Of a DNA stretch of 34,187 nucleotides, positions 17,697-26,053 are shown piece after piece. A program made the translations under genes and the position numbers. Numbering within the stretch: position 1 is the first letter of the stretch; each line of letters begins with the position of its first letter. Source of the DNA: Clostridiales bacterium (GTDB taxonomy: Bacteria > Bacillota > Clostridia > Christensenellales > CAG-138); assembly GCA_013824375.1 (NCBI GenBank), contig PNNR01000056.1:1-34187 (forward strand), written 5' to 3'. The notes under the pieces are model-generated. The model did not search any database. It saw only the letters and a list, made by a program, of their open reading frames with translations, and was not told the DNA's origin.

Positions 17697-17747
17697 GGTT
17701 GCGCTTTATTGAATAAACTCAAGCTGAAATAAATGAGGAGTACTACC

Positions 17748-18869
17748 ATGTCAAAAGTCATGAAGATTGTGCTAATCGTTCTGTTGGTGATTGTGCTGGC
17801 AGTGGTTGGCCTCGGTGTATACGTGCTCGCAAACATGCGTGCGGACGCTGTGGAAACTGTTGAAAAGCCGGTTGATCTTTCCATCAACACGACTGAAGAG
17901 CCGGAACTTGAAACCATCGAAACAGGCGACCCGACTCCTACCCCCACGGCAATGCCGATCTATCAGGAAGAAGCCAAGCATGAGAGCATCGTGAATATTC
18001 TTCTGATCGGTACCGACTCGCGCTCGGTAGCCGAGGTTCAGGATGCGCAGGGTCGTTCGGATACCATGATGCTTGCATCAATCAACACAGAAAAAGGCAC
18101 CATCACGCTCGTTTCTTTCCTGCGTGATTCCCGCGTACACCGCATCGGCAAGAGCGGAAGATTTACGTTCTATAACCGTCTTAACGGCGCATACAGCGGA
18201 GGCTACGGCGGCGGCGGCCCCGGCGAGCTGATCAACACACTGAACGAGAATTTCAAGCTCGATATTCAGGAATACATCAGCATCGGCTTTGATGGCTTTG
18301 CGGCGTTGATCGACAAGATCGGCGGGCTCGATGTCGATTGCGATGAAGCTGAAATCAACTTCATCAATCACCGCATCACCGCAGGGTTCGTCAACGAACC
18401 GGACATCGTGCTCAACGCAAAAACCATCAAGGAAGACCCGGGCGTGCTCCATCTGGACGGAGCGCAGTGCCTGATCTACGCGCGTAACCGCCACACAGGC
18501 GTTGACGGCGGACAGGGCAACGATTATGACCGCGTCAACCGCCAGCAGGAGATCATTCAGCTCATTTTCAACAAGGTGACCAAGGAGATGAATGAGCAGA
18601 GCGTGCTCGCGCTGATCTCGTTTGCAACAGGCTATGTCTCGACGAACATGTCGATCGACACCATGAGTGAACTGGCTAAAATTCTGCTCACCAAAGGCAT
18701 GACATTCACCAAGACGTCGATCCCCGTTCCTGGCACTTATCATAACTACGTGGACGAGAGCGGCACCGAAACCAGCTTGCTGGAGTTCGATATTGACGAA
18801 ACCGCGGCTGAGCTGAATCAGCTGATCTACGGCGAATCGTTCGTCCCCACACCAACACCGGCGCAATAA
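17748..18869 (+). CDS. LytR-CpsA-Psr (LCP) family cell wall polymer ligase
   Basis: A 373-residue membrane protein. LCP enzymes transfer undecaprenyl-linked wall polymers (teichoic acid or polysaccharide) to peptidoglycan outside the membrane. A single N-terminal helix (about 6-30) is followed by a Thr/Pro-rich linker (about 55-75). The LCP domain contains LLIGTDSR, GRSDTMML, VSFLRDSRV and the late LIYARNRHT...DYDRVNRQQ block with its conserved arginines. A Gly-rich loop (GGYGGGGPG) lies in the pyrophosphate-binding region. ATG 17748 has GAGGAG 8 bases upstream; the in-frame ATG at 17733 lacks one. It is monocistronic with a strong terminator. Confidence 0.93.
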   Translation: MSKVMKIVLIVLLVIVLAVVGLGVYVLANMRADAVETVEKPVDLSINTTEEPELETIETGDPTPTPTAMPIYQEEAKHESIVNILLIGTDSRSVAEVQDAQGRSDTMMLASINTEKGTITLVSFLRDSRVHRIGKSGRFTFYNRLNGAYSGGYGGGGPGELINTLNENFKLDIQEYISIGFDGFAALIDKIGGLDVDCDEAEINFINHRITAGFVNEPDIVLNAKTIKEDPGVLHLDGAQCLIYARNRHTGVDGGQGNDYDRVNRQQEIIQLIFNKVTKEMNEQSVLALISFATGYVSTNMSIDTMSELAKILLTKGMTFTKTSIPVPGTYHNYVDESGTETSLLEFDIDETAAELNQLIYGESFVPTPTPAQ

Positions 18870-18882
18870 TAACCTGTGTATC

Positions 18883-18920
18883 AAAAGACCGACGCGCACT
18901 ATCTGCGCGGCGGTCTTTTT
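18883..18920 (+). terminator. Rho-independent terminator of the LCP gene
   Basis: AAAAGACCG and CGGTCTTTTT enclose a CGCGCA/TGCGCG stem. It lies 14 bases after the LCP stop. Confidence 0.93.
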
Positions 18921-18964
18921 CTCGCAAATTTCATGCAAGATACTACTCTCGCGTGTCTCATTCA

Positions 18965-18973
18965 TGCTATACT
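18965..18973 (+). promoter_or_regulatory. Extended -10 giving a putative leaderless mRNA
   Basis: TGCTATACT followed by 6 bases and the ATG at 18980. No good -35 is seen. The only purine-rich bases before the ATG (AGG) are 3 bases away, too close for a normal ribosome binding site. Confidence 0.55.
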
Positions 18974-18979
18974 AGGCGC

Positions 18980-19894
18980 ATGAAACGCCTGCTTGTGTTA
19001 GTCGCCATTTCTATAATGTTGCCGTTCAGCGCTTGTGCCGAGGGGTTTTTGCATGCTCCTCTGCAATCTTTGGAGCCGGTGCAAACCACCTTGCCTGTAC
19101 TCTCTGCTGCGCCGGAAACGTCAAACGTCATCGCGGTTTTTGGCGCAGAAGATGCGGAATGGTTTGTAAGCGGTCTGAAAGATGCCGCGAAGGGTACCGG
19201 TATCACGATTGAGTCCGTCAGCGGCGGAACCAAAGCGCTTGCAATATACGAACCGAAGGTTGATACAGTCGCGATCGTGTATCTCTCGGGTAATGATCAA
19301 ACGTTGCCTCAAACTAAAATTCCCGTCTATGCGTTCGCTGCGAATGGACGGAGCGTCTCTTCCGGCATTCCGTGCCTCGGTTACGACGGCTCAGGAGCTG
19401 CAAAGCTCGTACTGGAAAACGCAATCGCATATCCGCCGCATCTCGCACCTGTACGCATGATCGGCCTATTCACGAGCGACGCAAGCCCCGTCTATACGCT
19501 CTGGACGGAACAGAAGACAGCGGCTCAGGTATTCAGCAAGGATGAGTTTTTCGTCTCGTCCACCGAGCTCCCACTGGCAGACTGGCTCCGCGAAGCCTTC
19601 ACGCGTTACTATCCCGGCATGCTGGACGCTGTTTTTGCAGAGACGGGTGAACTCGCAATCGCCGCAGCGGACGCGCTCGCAAGCCTTGGACGGGACGACG
19701 TAGAGGTTTTTTCCGCCGGTACGGACGCAGATGTATTGCAGAAGCTATCTCCGATCCTCGTCTGCGCTACCGGTGCGGATCTGAAACGCGCAGGCGCGCT
19801 GTGCTTTGCCGAGGCAAATAATTTATTCTCCGGCGAACAGCCGCAAAGCAATCTCCTTTTCCCGGAATCGTTCTGGCACGACGATACAAAATAG
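18980..19894 (+). CDS. Secreted periplasmic-binding-protein-like protein, orphan
   Basis: A 304-residue exported protein. The signal peptide is MKRLL plus a hydrophobic core ending FSACAEG (about residue 21), cut either by signal peptidase I or, less likely, as a lipoprotein at Cys19. The rest has the pattern of LacI/ribose-type binding proteins. There is a first strand (IAVFGA), a middle (PVRMIGLFTSD) and a late block (ELAIAAADALASLGRDDVEVFSAGTD) like the hinge and ligand region of sugar-binding family proteins. No ABC transporter genes are next to it, so its partner is elsewhere or it has another role. It should have no leader on its mRNA. The convergent neighbour shares its terminator. Confidence 0.7.
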   Translation: MKRLLVLVAISIMLPFSACAEGFLHAPLQSLEPVQTTLPVLSAAPETSNVIAVFGAEDAEWFVSGLKDAAKGTGITIESVSGGTKALAIYEPKVDTVAIVYLSGNDQTLPQTKIPVYAFAANGRSVSSGIPCLGYDGSGAAKLVLENAIAYPPHLAPVRMIGLFTSDASPVYTLWTEQKTAAQVFSKDEFFVSSTELPLADWLREAFTRYYPGMLDAVFAETGELAIAAADALASLGRDDVEVFSAGTDADVLQKLSPILVCATGADLKRAGALCFAEANNLFSGEQPQSNLLFPESFWHDDTK

Positions 19895-19920
19895 TTCCGT
19901 TTTCAAAGCAAAATCAGCAA

Positions 19921-19947
19921 AGGCGCGGGTGTTCCCGCGCCTCTTTG
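19921..19947 (+). terminator. Hairpin terminator shared by convergent genes
   Basis: GGCGCGGG pairs with CCCGCGCC around TGTT, followed by CTTTGTT. On the other strand the hairpin is followed by TTTGC, so it is weaker in that direction. Confidence 0.7.
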
Positions 19948-19970
19948 TTCGTGATGATCATTCTGTTCAC

Positions 19971-21056
19971 TTACGGCTTTTGCGCCGGCTGCGGCTCGTA
20001 GCCTTCGATGATTATACCCCAGTCCTTGATGATCCGATAGGGTTTCACATATCCCGTGACGTTCTGATACTCAATCTTCGTCCAGCCGTCCGGCGTCGTT
20101 TCCAGCACCTTGACCGAAACGCGCGCGGGCGCTTTGACGAGTTGCGCGGACTCCAGACTCGGCTCGGCATAGAGCCACTCCGTCGTCTTGAGCACATCTG
20201 CGTCTGGTCTCGTATCCATCTCGCCCTGTTGGTAACTGATATGGCCGCGCAAGATATACCCTTCCTTGTTACCATAGCGCACTTTAACCCAGACTTCGCT
20301 CTGAATCAACACTTCCAGTTCTTCTCCGGCCTGCAGCCGCGCGACGCTATCATACATACTTCCGCTGCCTTTTCTAATCCGCGCGCCTTCAACCGTTACC
20401 CATGCGCGCGGATTTGGGAGCTCATCTGCTTCATCTGTGATGTTCATCTGAAACGCGTTGTAGTCAGAGAAGGAAAGTCTGCTCTTAAGCGCGCGTCTGA
20501 GCTCCTTTTCGCTTGGCTCAATTGCGCTGATCTCGATCGTTGTGCCGGGGCAAGCGTAATAATAGAGCCACCGCGCGTCCTCGACATAGAGGCGGACGCA
20601 TCCGTGTGAAACCTTGTTACCCATTTCCTTATATGCCTGCCGGTTCATCGCGTCGATGCTGCGCTTCGTGAACAAAATCGAGTGAAAATAGATGCTTCCA
20701 ACAATCTGAACCCAGTAACGCGCATAAGAACTGCTGAAGTTTGCAAACTTTCCGAAGCGCTCCCGCCCGCCGATCTTCCAGATGCCGCGCGGCGTCGGCG
20801 TCGCCTCGTCTTCCGGGTCAGCTTCGTCAACATCCGTGCGCCCGCTGGAACAGAGGAAACGTCGAACGATCCTGGTGTATTCGCCGTTCTCATCACGCTC
20901 GAATACAGTAACAATCTGATTGCGCAAATCCAGTAAAATATAATATTTGTCCGGGTCATTGTTTTTTAACTCATCCTGCGCATACGCGCGGCCCGGCAGA
21001 AAAAGCACGGAAAAAAGCGTTACCGCTGCAATAAAAATACTCGCGATTCTCCGCAT
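19971..21056 (-). CDS. L,D-transpeptidase (YkuD) with two C-terminal SH3-type domains
   Basis: A 361-residue exported enzyme that forms 3-3 cross-links in peptidoglycan or links other amines to it. The signal peptide covers residues 1-26 (ends AYA-Q). The YkuD domain is at about 37-178 with YFHSILF (H125) and the catalytic SHGCVRL (H151, C153). Two bacterial SH3-like segments follow, about 215-275 and 285-343, which probably bind the wall. AAAGG lies 10 bases before the ATG; the open frame continues to 21371 but overlaps the NlpC/P60 gene and lacks a signal. It is 80 bases downstream of that gene, with a perfect 13-bp hairpin between them. The catalytic triad region is intact. Confidence 0.92.
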   Translation of the reverse strand: MRRIASIFIAAVTLFSVLFLPGRAYAQDELKNNDPDKYYILLDLRNQIVTVFERDENGEYTRIVRRFLCSSGRTDVDEADPEDEATPTPRGIWKIGGRERFGKFANFSSSYARYWVQIVGSIYFHSILFTKRSIDAMNRQAYKEMGNKVSHGCVRLYVEDARWLYYYACPGTTIEISAIEPSEKELRRALKSRLSFSDYNAFQMNITDEADELPNPRAWVTVEGARIRKGSGSMYDSVARLQAGEELEVLIQSEVWVKVRYGNKEGYILRGHISYQQGEMDTRPDADVLKTTEWLYAEPSLESAQLVKAPARVSVKVLETTPDGWTKIEYQNVTGYVKPYRIIKDWGIIIEGYEPQPAQKP

Positions 21057-21085
21057 ACCGTTCGTACCTTTCTTCAGATATGCAT

Positions 21086-21118
21086 ATGCGCGGGACGATA
21101 ATCGCTCGTCCCGCGCAT
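21086..21118 (-). other. Perfect 13-bp hairpin between NlpC/P60 and L,D-transpeptidase genes
   Basis: ATGCGCGGGACGA and TCGTCCCGCGCAT form a perfect 13-bp stem with a 7-base loop. There is no T run on either strand, so it is not a standard intrinsic terminator. It could stabilise or process the mRNA, attenuate read-through or act Rho-dependently. Confidence 0.6.
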
Positions 21119-21136
21119 GTAGAATTATTACTGCGC

Positions 21137-23524
21137 TTAAAACACGTGATAGGCACAGATGAAGTGGCGTTCCCAATACCCGCCTGATTTCAGCACCGAG
21201 GAAGACAAGCGAACCTGTCCTTCCGAGGAGCTCGCATCCACCATCTTGCCGCCGCCGATGTAGATACCGACGTGGCCTGCCGAATCCGTATCGCCCGAGT
21301 AGACGAGGATGTCTCCGCGTTGAATCGATCCCATGTCGGTAAAGCGCGAGAAGCGGGATGTCGAACGCCACATACTAGACGTCATGTAGCTCGTGCTGAT
21401 ACCAGCGTTCTTCAGGCACCAGTAGACAAAGCCGGAGCAGTCAAACGAGTTCGGGCCCTTCGCGCCGCGGACATACTTGCTGCCGATCTTGCTTTCCGCC
21501 AGTGCGATCAGCTTCTCGACGCCCGACTTATCCGAAATGCCGCTGGAGCTGCCGGAAGAGCCGCTGGAACTGCCGGAACTGCCGGAGCTGGAGGTGCCGG
21601 ATGTTGTCTTGGTCTCTTTCTTGGTCGAAGGCGCGGATGCCGCCTTCTTTGCGCTGGAAGAGTTCATCATGGTCAGCGTCACACCGCCGACTTTTCCATC
21701 GGCCGTCAGGCCTGCGCGCTTCTGGAATGCCTTGACCGCATCCTCCGTAATCTCGCCAAAGTATCCGGTCGCGTTCGCGCTGGACAGATAGTTGAGCTTC
21801 GCAAGACGGGTCTGCATGTTCTTGACATCGGTTCCGTAGTCGCCGAGCTGCATGACCATCTCCTGCGCATCGCCGGAGAGGATCATATCGCGCGTAACAG
21901 GGCCCAGCGCACCGTCGCGAGTCAGACCGTTTGCCTGCTGGAAGGCTCTGATCGCGGAGACCGTCGCCTTGCCCATCACGCCGTCGGGCTTAAAGGTGAT
22001 GTACCCGAGTCGCTTAAGCGCCGTCTGACAGTCTCTAATGACCTGGTTCTCGTCGCCAAGCGTGAAAGCATTGCCGACAACGTCTTCGCCATAGAGCATT
22101 TCGAGCGTCTTTGAACCAACTTTGCCGTCCGCTTTCAGATCGTTCTTCCTTTGAAATTCCTTCGCGGCAGCCTCAGTTTTCTCGCCAAAAGTACCCTGTA
22201 TGTTCGCCTTGTTATCGAGATAGCCGAGCTCATAGAGACGCTGCTGCACGCCCTCGACATCCGGTCCTGTGTCGCCGAGTTGCATGACGTAGACCTTCGC
22301 ATCGGGGTTCATCAGCATGTCAAACGTTGCCTGTCCGCAGATGCCGTCGTCGCCGAGGCCGTTGTGCCGCTGGAAGTTCATCAGCGCACTCTGCGTCAGC
22401 GGGCCGAAATGCTCCGTAGGTTCGTCGGAGTCCATATATCCCAGTTCCATCAACTTGGTTTGGATTGTTGCAATGATTGCGCCGTTGTCGCCCTCCTGCA
22501 CCTCGGAAGTGAAGACGGGTCCGGTCTGCGTGGCGTCCGTGACGGCGGGGTCGGTGTTCGCGTTGATCTGCTGGTCGACCGTGCTTTCGGTGTCCGTCGG
22601 CAATATGCTATCCGCGGTCATGTCACCATTCTGAGTACCATCGGTCGTCGGGTTATCAAGTATGGCTTGTTCGGTTTCCAGCGCGTTAAAAGCCGCAAAC
22701 TGCTCGCCCTGCGCTGCTTCGGAGCGTTTCCCCGGCAACGCAATGGCAAGAACGACCACCGTGACGAGCACGAGCCCGAACGCGCCACTGCCGATGAGCA
22801 GCGTGCGCTGCGGCAGTTTCATCAAGAATGCGTATACTCTGCGCACGCCCAGATAGATGCCGCGCGCGACGACGCGCACGCCCTTTAGAAATCCGTTTTT
22901 GATCTTGTTCAGCACGGTTTGCGCCGCTGCGGGCTGTTGTCCGGACGGACGCTTGCCGCCCTTCGCCGCGCTGTCAAACATCGGCTGGTTCTGCGCAAAC
23001 CCAAGCGCGTTTGCGCCATACGGCTGTGCATACGCTTCCTGTTCAACAGGCACTTCTTCCACCTCGACGAGCTTAGCGCCAAAGGCTGCGATCTCTTTGC
23101 CGAGTTTTTTAAAGAATCGTTTGAACTTGAATTTCTTTTTCTTCTTTTTCGGAACGCCAGCCTGCCCGTAACGCGGATCGTAGGAATCCCTCACGGGCTT
23201 CGCCACAGATGCGTGTTTTGCGGTGTGTGCCGCACGGTATTCGCCGGAATCGCGCGTCTTGCGCACGTCGCGCTCCTGCACAACCGCACTTCTCTCCGAC
23301 TGCGGCTTTTTCACCGGCCTGTCGCCGCGCCGTTCGTCGCCGCGGGAGGACGGGTGCATATGCTTTGCGCTCATTTCGCCTCTATGGTCTTCGCGGTATT
23401 TTTCGCTGTATGCGTGCGAAGAGCCCGCGGCGCTTTTCTTCGGCGCGGAACTCTTTTTGAAAGAAGCATGCTGCGCAGATTTTGCCTGCGCGTGCTTTTG
23501 ATCTTTACGGGGATCCGTTGGCAC
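21137..23524 (-). CDS. Large NlpC/P60 peptidoglycan hydrolase with four PG-binding domains
   Basis: A 795-residue protein. Residues 1-240 are cytoplasmic, very basic and low in complexity, with a Lys tract at 126-131. A single membrane helix lies at about 241-264, then an acidic Thr/Asp linker. Four peptidoglycan-binding type 1 domains follow (about 345-405, 417-478, 490-550, 560-622), then a Ser/Gly linker (about 640-665). The NlpC/P60 domain (669-795) has C696 (FDCSGF) and H751 (GHVGIYIG). The third catalytic position, often His, reads MVDAS (D763). It should cleave stem-peptide bonds outside the cell. The start is GTG with AAAGGAG 7 bases upstream. Two copies of a 29-base promoter-like element lie upstream. 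The L,D-transpeptidase follows. Confidence 0.93.
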   Translation of the reverse strand: MPTDPRKDQKHAQAKSAQHASFKKSSAPKKSAAGSSHAYSEKYREDHRGEMSAKHMHPSSRGDERRGDRPVKKPQSERSAVVQERDVRKTRDSGEYRAAHTAKHASVAKPVRDSYDPRYGQAGVPKKKKKKFKFKRFFKKLGKEIAAFGAKLVEVEEVPVEQEAYAQPYGANALGFAQNQPMFDSAAKGGKRPSGQQPAAAQTVLNKIKNGFLKGVRVVARGIYLGVRRVYAFLMKLPQRTLLIGSGAFGLVLVTVVVLAIALPGKRSEAAQGEQFAAFNALETEQAILDNPTTDGTQNGDMTADSILPTDTESTVDQQINANTDPAVTDATQTGPVFTSEVQEGDNGAIIATIQTKLMELGYMDSDEPTEHFGPLTQSALMNFQRHNGLGDDGICGQATFDMLMNPDAKVYVMQLGDTGPDVEGVQQRLYELGYLDNKANIQGTFGEKTEAAAKEFQRKNDLKADGKVGSKTLEMLYGEDVVGNAFTLGDENQVIRDCQTALKRLGYITFKPDGVMGKATVSAIRAFQQANGLTRDGALGPVTRDMILSGDAQEMVMQLGDYGTDVKNMQTRLAKLNYLSSANATGYFGEITEDAVKAFQKRAGLTADGKVGGVTLTMMNSSSAKKAASAPSTKKETKTTSGTSSSGSSGSSSGSSGSSSGISDKSGVEKLIALAESKIGSKYVRGAKGPNSFDCSGFVYWCLKNAGISTSYMTSSMWRSTSRFSRFTDMGSIQRGDILVYSGDTDSAGHVGIYIGGGKMVDASSSEGQVRLSSSVLKSGGYWERHFICAYHVF

Positions 23525-23584
23525 GTTTAGACTCCTTTCGGCTTGCGGCAACCCTGTGCCGCCGCCTACCATCCAAATCATGTG

Positions 23585-23613
23585 TCATGCTGAATATAGC
23601 AATCAAACATGTC
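23585..23613 (-). repeat. 29-base promoter-like repeat, copy proximal to the NlpC/P60 gene
   Basis: It contains TGCTATATT (extended -10 form) within an imperfect dyad (TTGCT ... AGCAT) on the minus strand. 25 of 29 bases match the copy at 23662-23690, which lies 77 bases away. Confidence 0.6.
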
Positions 23614-23661
23614 TTCGCTTCTCCGGACAGATACCCGCCGGACCGCGAACCGGATTTTTTA

Positions 23662-23690
23662 TCATGCTGAGTATAGCAAGCAATCGTGTC
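23662..23690 (-). repeat. 29-base promoter-like repeat, copy distal to the NlpC/P60 gene
   Basis: It contains TGCTATACT, a good extended -10, within the same TTGCT ... AGCAT dyad. Together with the proximal copy this suggests tandem promoters or a duplicated operator. Confidence 0.6.
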
Positions 23691-23787
23691 ATTGCGTTGA
23701 ACTATTTTTTAAGAATCAATAAATCCGGCGTATGAGAAACAATGGTTTGACAACGCCAGACGGCAAATATATACGCCCGTCCCGTCA

Positions 23788-24825
23788 TCAGCCGTCGTAA
23801 TATTCGCCGCGGCGATAGTCGTAGATCGCGGCGTTGTATTTCTTCAGATCGTCCAGCACGCGCCCCGTTCCGAGGGCGACGCAGGAGATCGGGTCCTCTG
23901 CGATGCGGCAAGGCACGCTCGTGCGCTCGGTTACATAGCGGTCAAATCCCGCGAGCAGCGCGCCGCCGCCCGTGACCACGATGCCCGTGCTCGCGATGTC
24001 CTTGACGAGCTCCGGCGGTGTGCGCTCCAGAAGCCCCCTGACACGCTCCATGATGGCTCCCAGCGGCTCGCTGAGCGCTTCCACCATCTCGTTGGTGCCG
24101 ATAGGGATCGCCTCCGGCAGACCTGTAACCACGCTTCTGCCCCTAACTTCGATCACGCGCTGTTCTTTTTCCGTGTGCGCGCGACCATATGCGATCTTGA
24201 TATCCTCGGCGTTGCGTTCGCCGATATAGAGGCTGTGCTTGCGCTTCATGTAGCGACGCACCGCGTCGTCAAATTTATCGCCCGCCATCTTAATTGAGTC
24301 GGAGATCACGGTAGCTCCGTGCGAGATCACCGCGATGTCCGTAGTTCCCCCGCCGATATCGAGCACCATGTGCCCTCTGGGTTCGTTGATGTCGATCCCC
24401 GCGCCGATGGCCGCCGCAATCGGCTCTTCGATGAGATAGGTATAGCGCGCGCCCGCTTCGTCCGAGGCTTCGATCACGCAGCGCTTCTCCGCCTCCGTCA
24501 CGCCGGAGGGAATGCAGACTACCGCGCGCGGGCGATAGAGCAGACGTGTTCCGACGACTTTTTGAAAGAAATATCGCAGCATACGCGCAGTTACGTCAAA
24601 ATTTGAGATCACACCGTCGCGCAGCGGGCGTATGACAATAGTGTCCGCAGGTTCGCGCCCCATCATCTTGCGCGCATCTTCGCCGATGGCGACGATACGC
24701 CCCGTGACGCGCTCCAGAGCGACAACAGAAGGTTCCTTGAGCACAATCCCCTTGCCTTTTACAAATACCAGCGTGGAGGAAGTACCGAGGTCGATTCCGA
24801 TGTCGGATGTATCAAACAAACCCAT
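23788..24825 (-). CDS. mreB: MreB/Mbl family rod-shape protein
   Basis: A 345-residue bacterial actin that forms membrane-bound filaments guiding lateral wall synthesis. The phosphate-1 motif is IGIDLGTSST (9-18). The phosphate-2 region is VLDIGGGTTDIAVI and the adenosine motif is GIVVTGGGALL, with EEPIAAAIGAG between them. Length and motifs are complete. It is closer to Mbl/MreB-like paralogues than I can separate by eye, because mreC and mreD are not beside it. ATG 24825 (MGLF, like other MreB) is preferred to the longer frame. A weak AGG lies 7 bases upstream. It has its own promoter and lies upstream of the NlpC/P60 gene on the same strand. Confidence 0.92.
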   Translation of the reverse strand: MGLFDTSDIGIDLGTSSTLVFVKGKGIVLKEPSVVALERVTGRIVAIGEDARKMMGREPADTIVIRPLRDGVISNFDVTARMLRYFFQKVVGTRLLYRPRAVVCIPSGVTEAEKRCVIEASDEAGARYTYLIEEPIAAAIGAGIDINEPRGHMVLDIGGGTTDIAVISHGATVISDSIKMAGDKFDDAVRRYMKRKHSLYIGERNAEDIKIAYGRAHTEKEQRVIEVRGRSVVTGLPEAIPIGTNEMVEALSEPLGAIMERVRGLLERTPPELVKDIASTGIVVTGGGALLAGFDRYVTERTSVPCRIAEDPISCVALGTGRVLDDLKKYNAAIYDYRRGEYYDG

Positions 24826-24882
24826 TCTTTTACCTGCTTTCGCGTGATCCAACCGGACACATATGTCCTATGATATCAATTG

Positions 24883-24911
24883 ATTTTAACATGCAGGGGT
24901 ACTGCGTTCAA
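24883..24911 (-). promoter_or_regulatory. Promoter of the mreB-like gene
   Basis: TTGAAC, 17-base spacer ending in TGT, then TAAAAT on the minus strand. It is a good -35 with an extended -10; the leader is about 50 bases. Confidence 0.7.
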
Positions 24912-24944
24912 TCAAACAAAGTGTGAACGGAGTATGAAGCGGAA

Positions 24945-24976
24945 TATAAAAGTTCCACCGCCTTTGCAGTGGAACT
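24945..24976 (-). terminator. Terminator of the sirtuin gene
   Basis: AGTTCCAC pairs with GTGGAACT. On the minus strand it is followed by TTTTATATT; the plus strand also has a T run, so it may work both ways. Confidence 0.85.
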
Positions 24977-25022
24977 GATTTTTTTCCGCGGTTATCACTT
25001 TCTGTCGTACCTCATGCTTTTT

Positions 25023-25778
<756 letters not shown>

Positions 25779-25833
25779 GTATTCACGCTTTCCTGTTCAT
25801 ATGTTTGGGATCAGGGCGCGCCTGAAGCCTGAG

Positions 25834-25845
25834 TTGGCAAGCCAA
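25834..25845. promoter_or_regulatory. Small palindrome in the sirtuin leader
   Basis: TTGGCAAGCCAA lies 30-40 bases downstream of the predicted sirtuin transcription start. It could be an operator; no regulator can be assigned. Confidence 0.2.
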
Positions 25846-25881
25846 GTGGCAACGATATGTTTAGTATCTCTACTTGTTTCT

Positions 25882-25890
25882 ATTTTAGCA
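25882..25890 (-). promoter_or_regulatory. Extended -10 promoter of the sirtuin gene
   Basis: TGCTAAAAT on the minus strand; no clear -35. Confidence 0.5.
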
Positions 25891-26038
25891 CAGTTTCCTC
25901 TCGATGGACGTTCGTCTTTAACATTCTTGTGAAACGATCAGGTGGATAGTGATTTTATGAATCATATTCTTGACGAAAGCATTCGCACGCAAAAGAGATC
26001 AGTGTTTCTGTGTTCATGTGGATTCCCGCCACAGCCTA

Positions 26039-26047
26039 TGGTAGAAT
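26039..26047 (+). promoter_or_regulatory. Extended -10 giving a putative leaderless amidohydrolase mRNA
   Basis: TGGTAGAAT followed by 6 bases and the ATG at 26054. No Shine-Dalgarno and no good -35 are visible. Confidence 0.5.
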
Positions 26048-26053
26048 ACTTGC

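Larger units (their letters stand above)
17106..17747. other. Long divergent intergenic region, AT-rich
   Basis: About 640 bases between the radical SAM operon and the LCP gene. It holds a strong minus-strand promoter near 17355-17382, which implies a leader of about 240 bases for the radical SAM mRNA, and the LCP promoter at 17667-17696. A TTGACA with a weak TATTTG 17 bases on (about 17456) is a possible extra plus-strand promoter. A 31-codon minus-strand frame at 17197-17292 has no ribosome binding site. No known riboswitch was recognised in the leader. Confidence 0.6.

Noticed and set aside
18078-18965. A 295-codon minus-strand frame opposite the LCP gene
   Set aside because: The plus-strand LCP domain explains the sequence. 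The antisense frame also runs through the terminator of that gene.
21540-21600. Short tandem repeats that might suggest a CRISPR or minisatellite
   Set aside because: They encode the Ser/Gly linker of the NlpC/P60 protein; there are no spacers, and the units are codon-level repeats.
23620-23661. CCGG-containing hairpin followed by a T run on the plus strand
   Set aside because: The stem is only four to five base pairs, and there is no plus-strand gene upstream for it to terminate.
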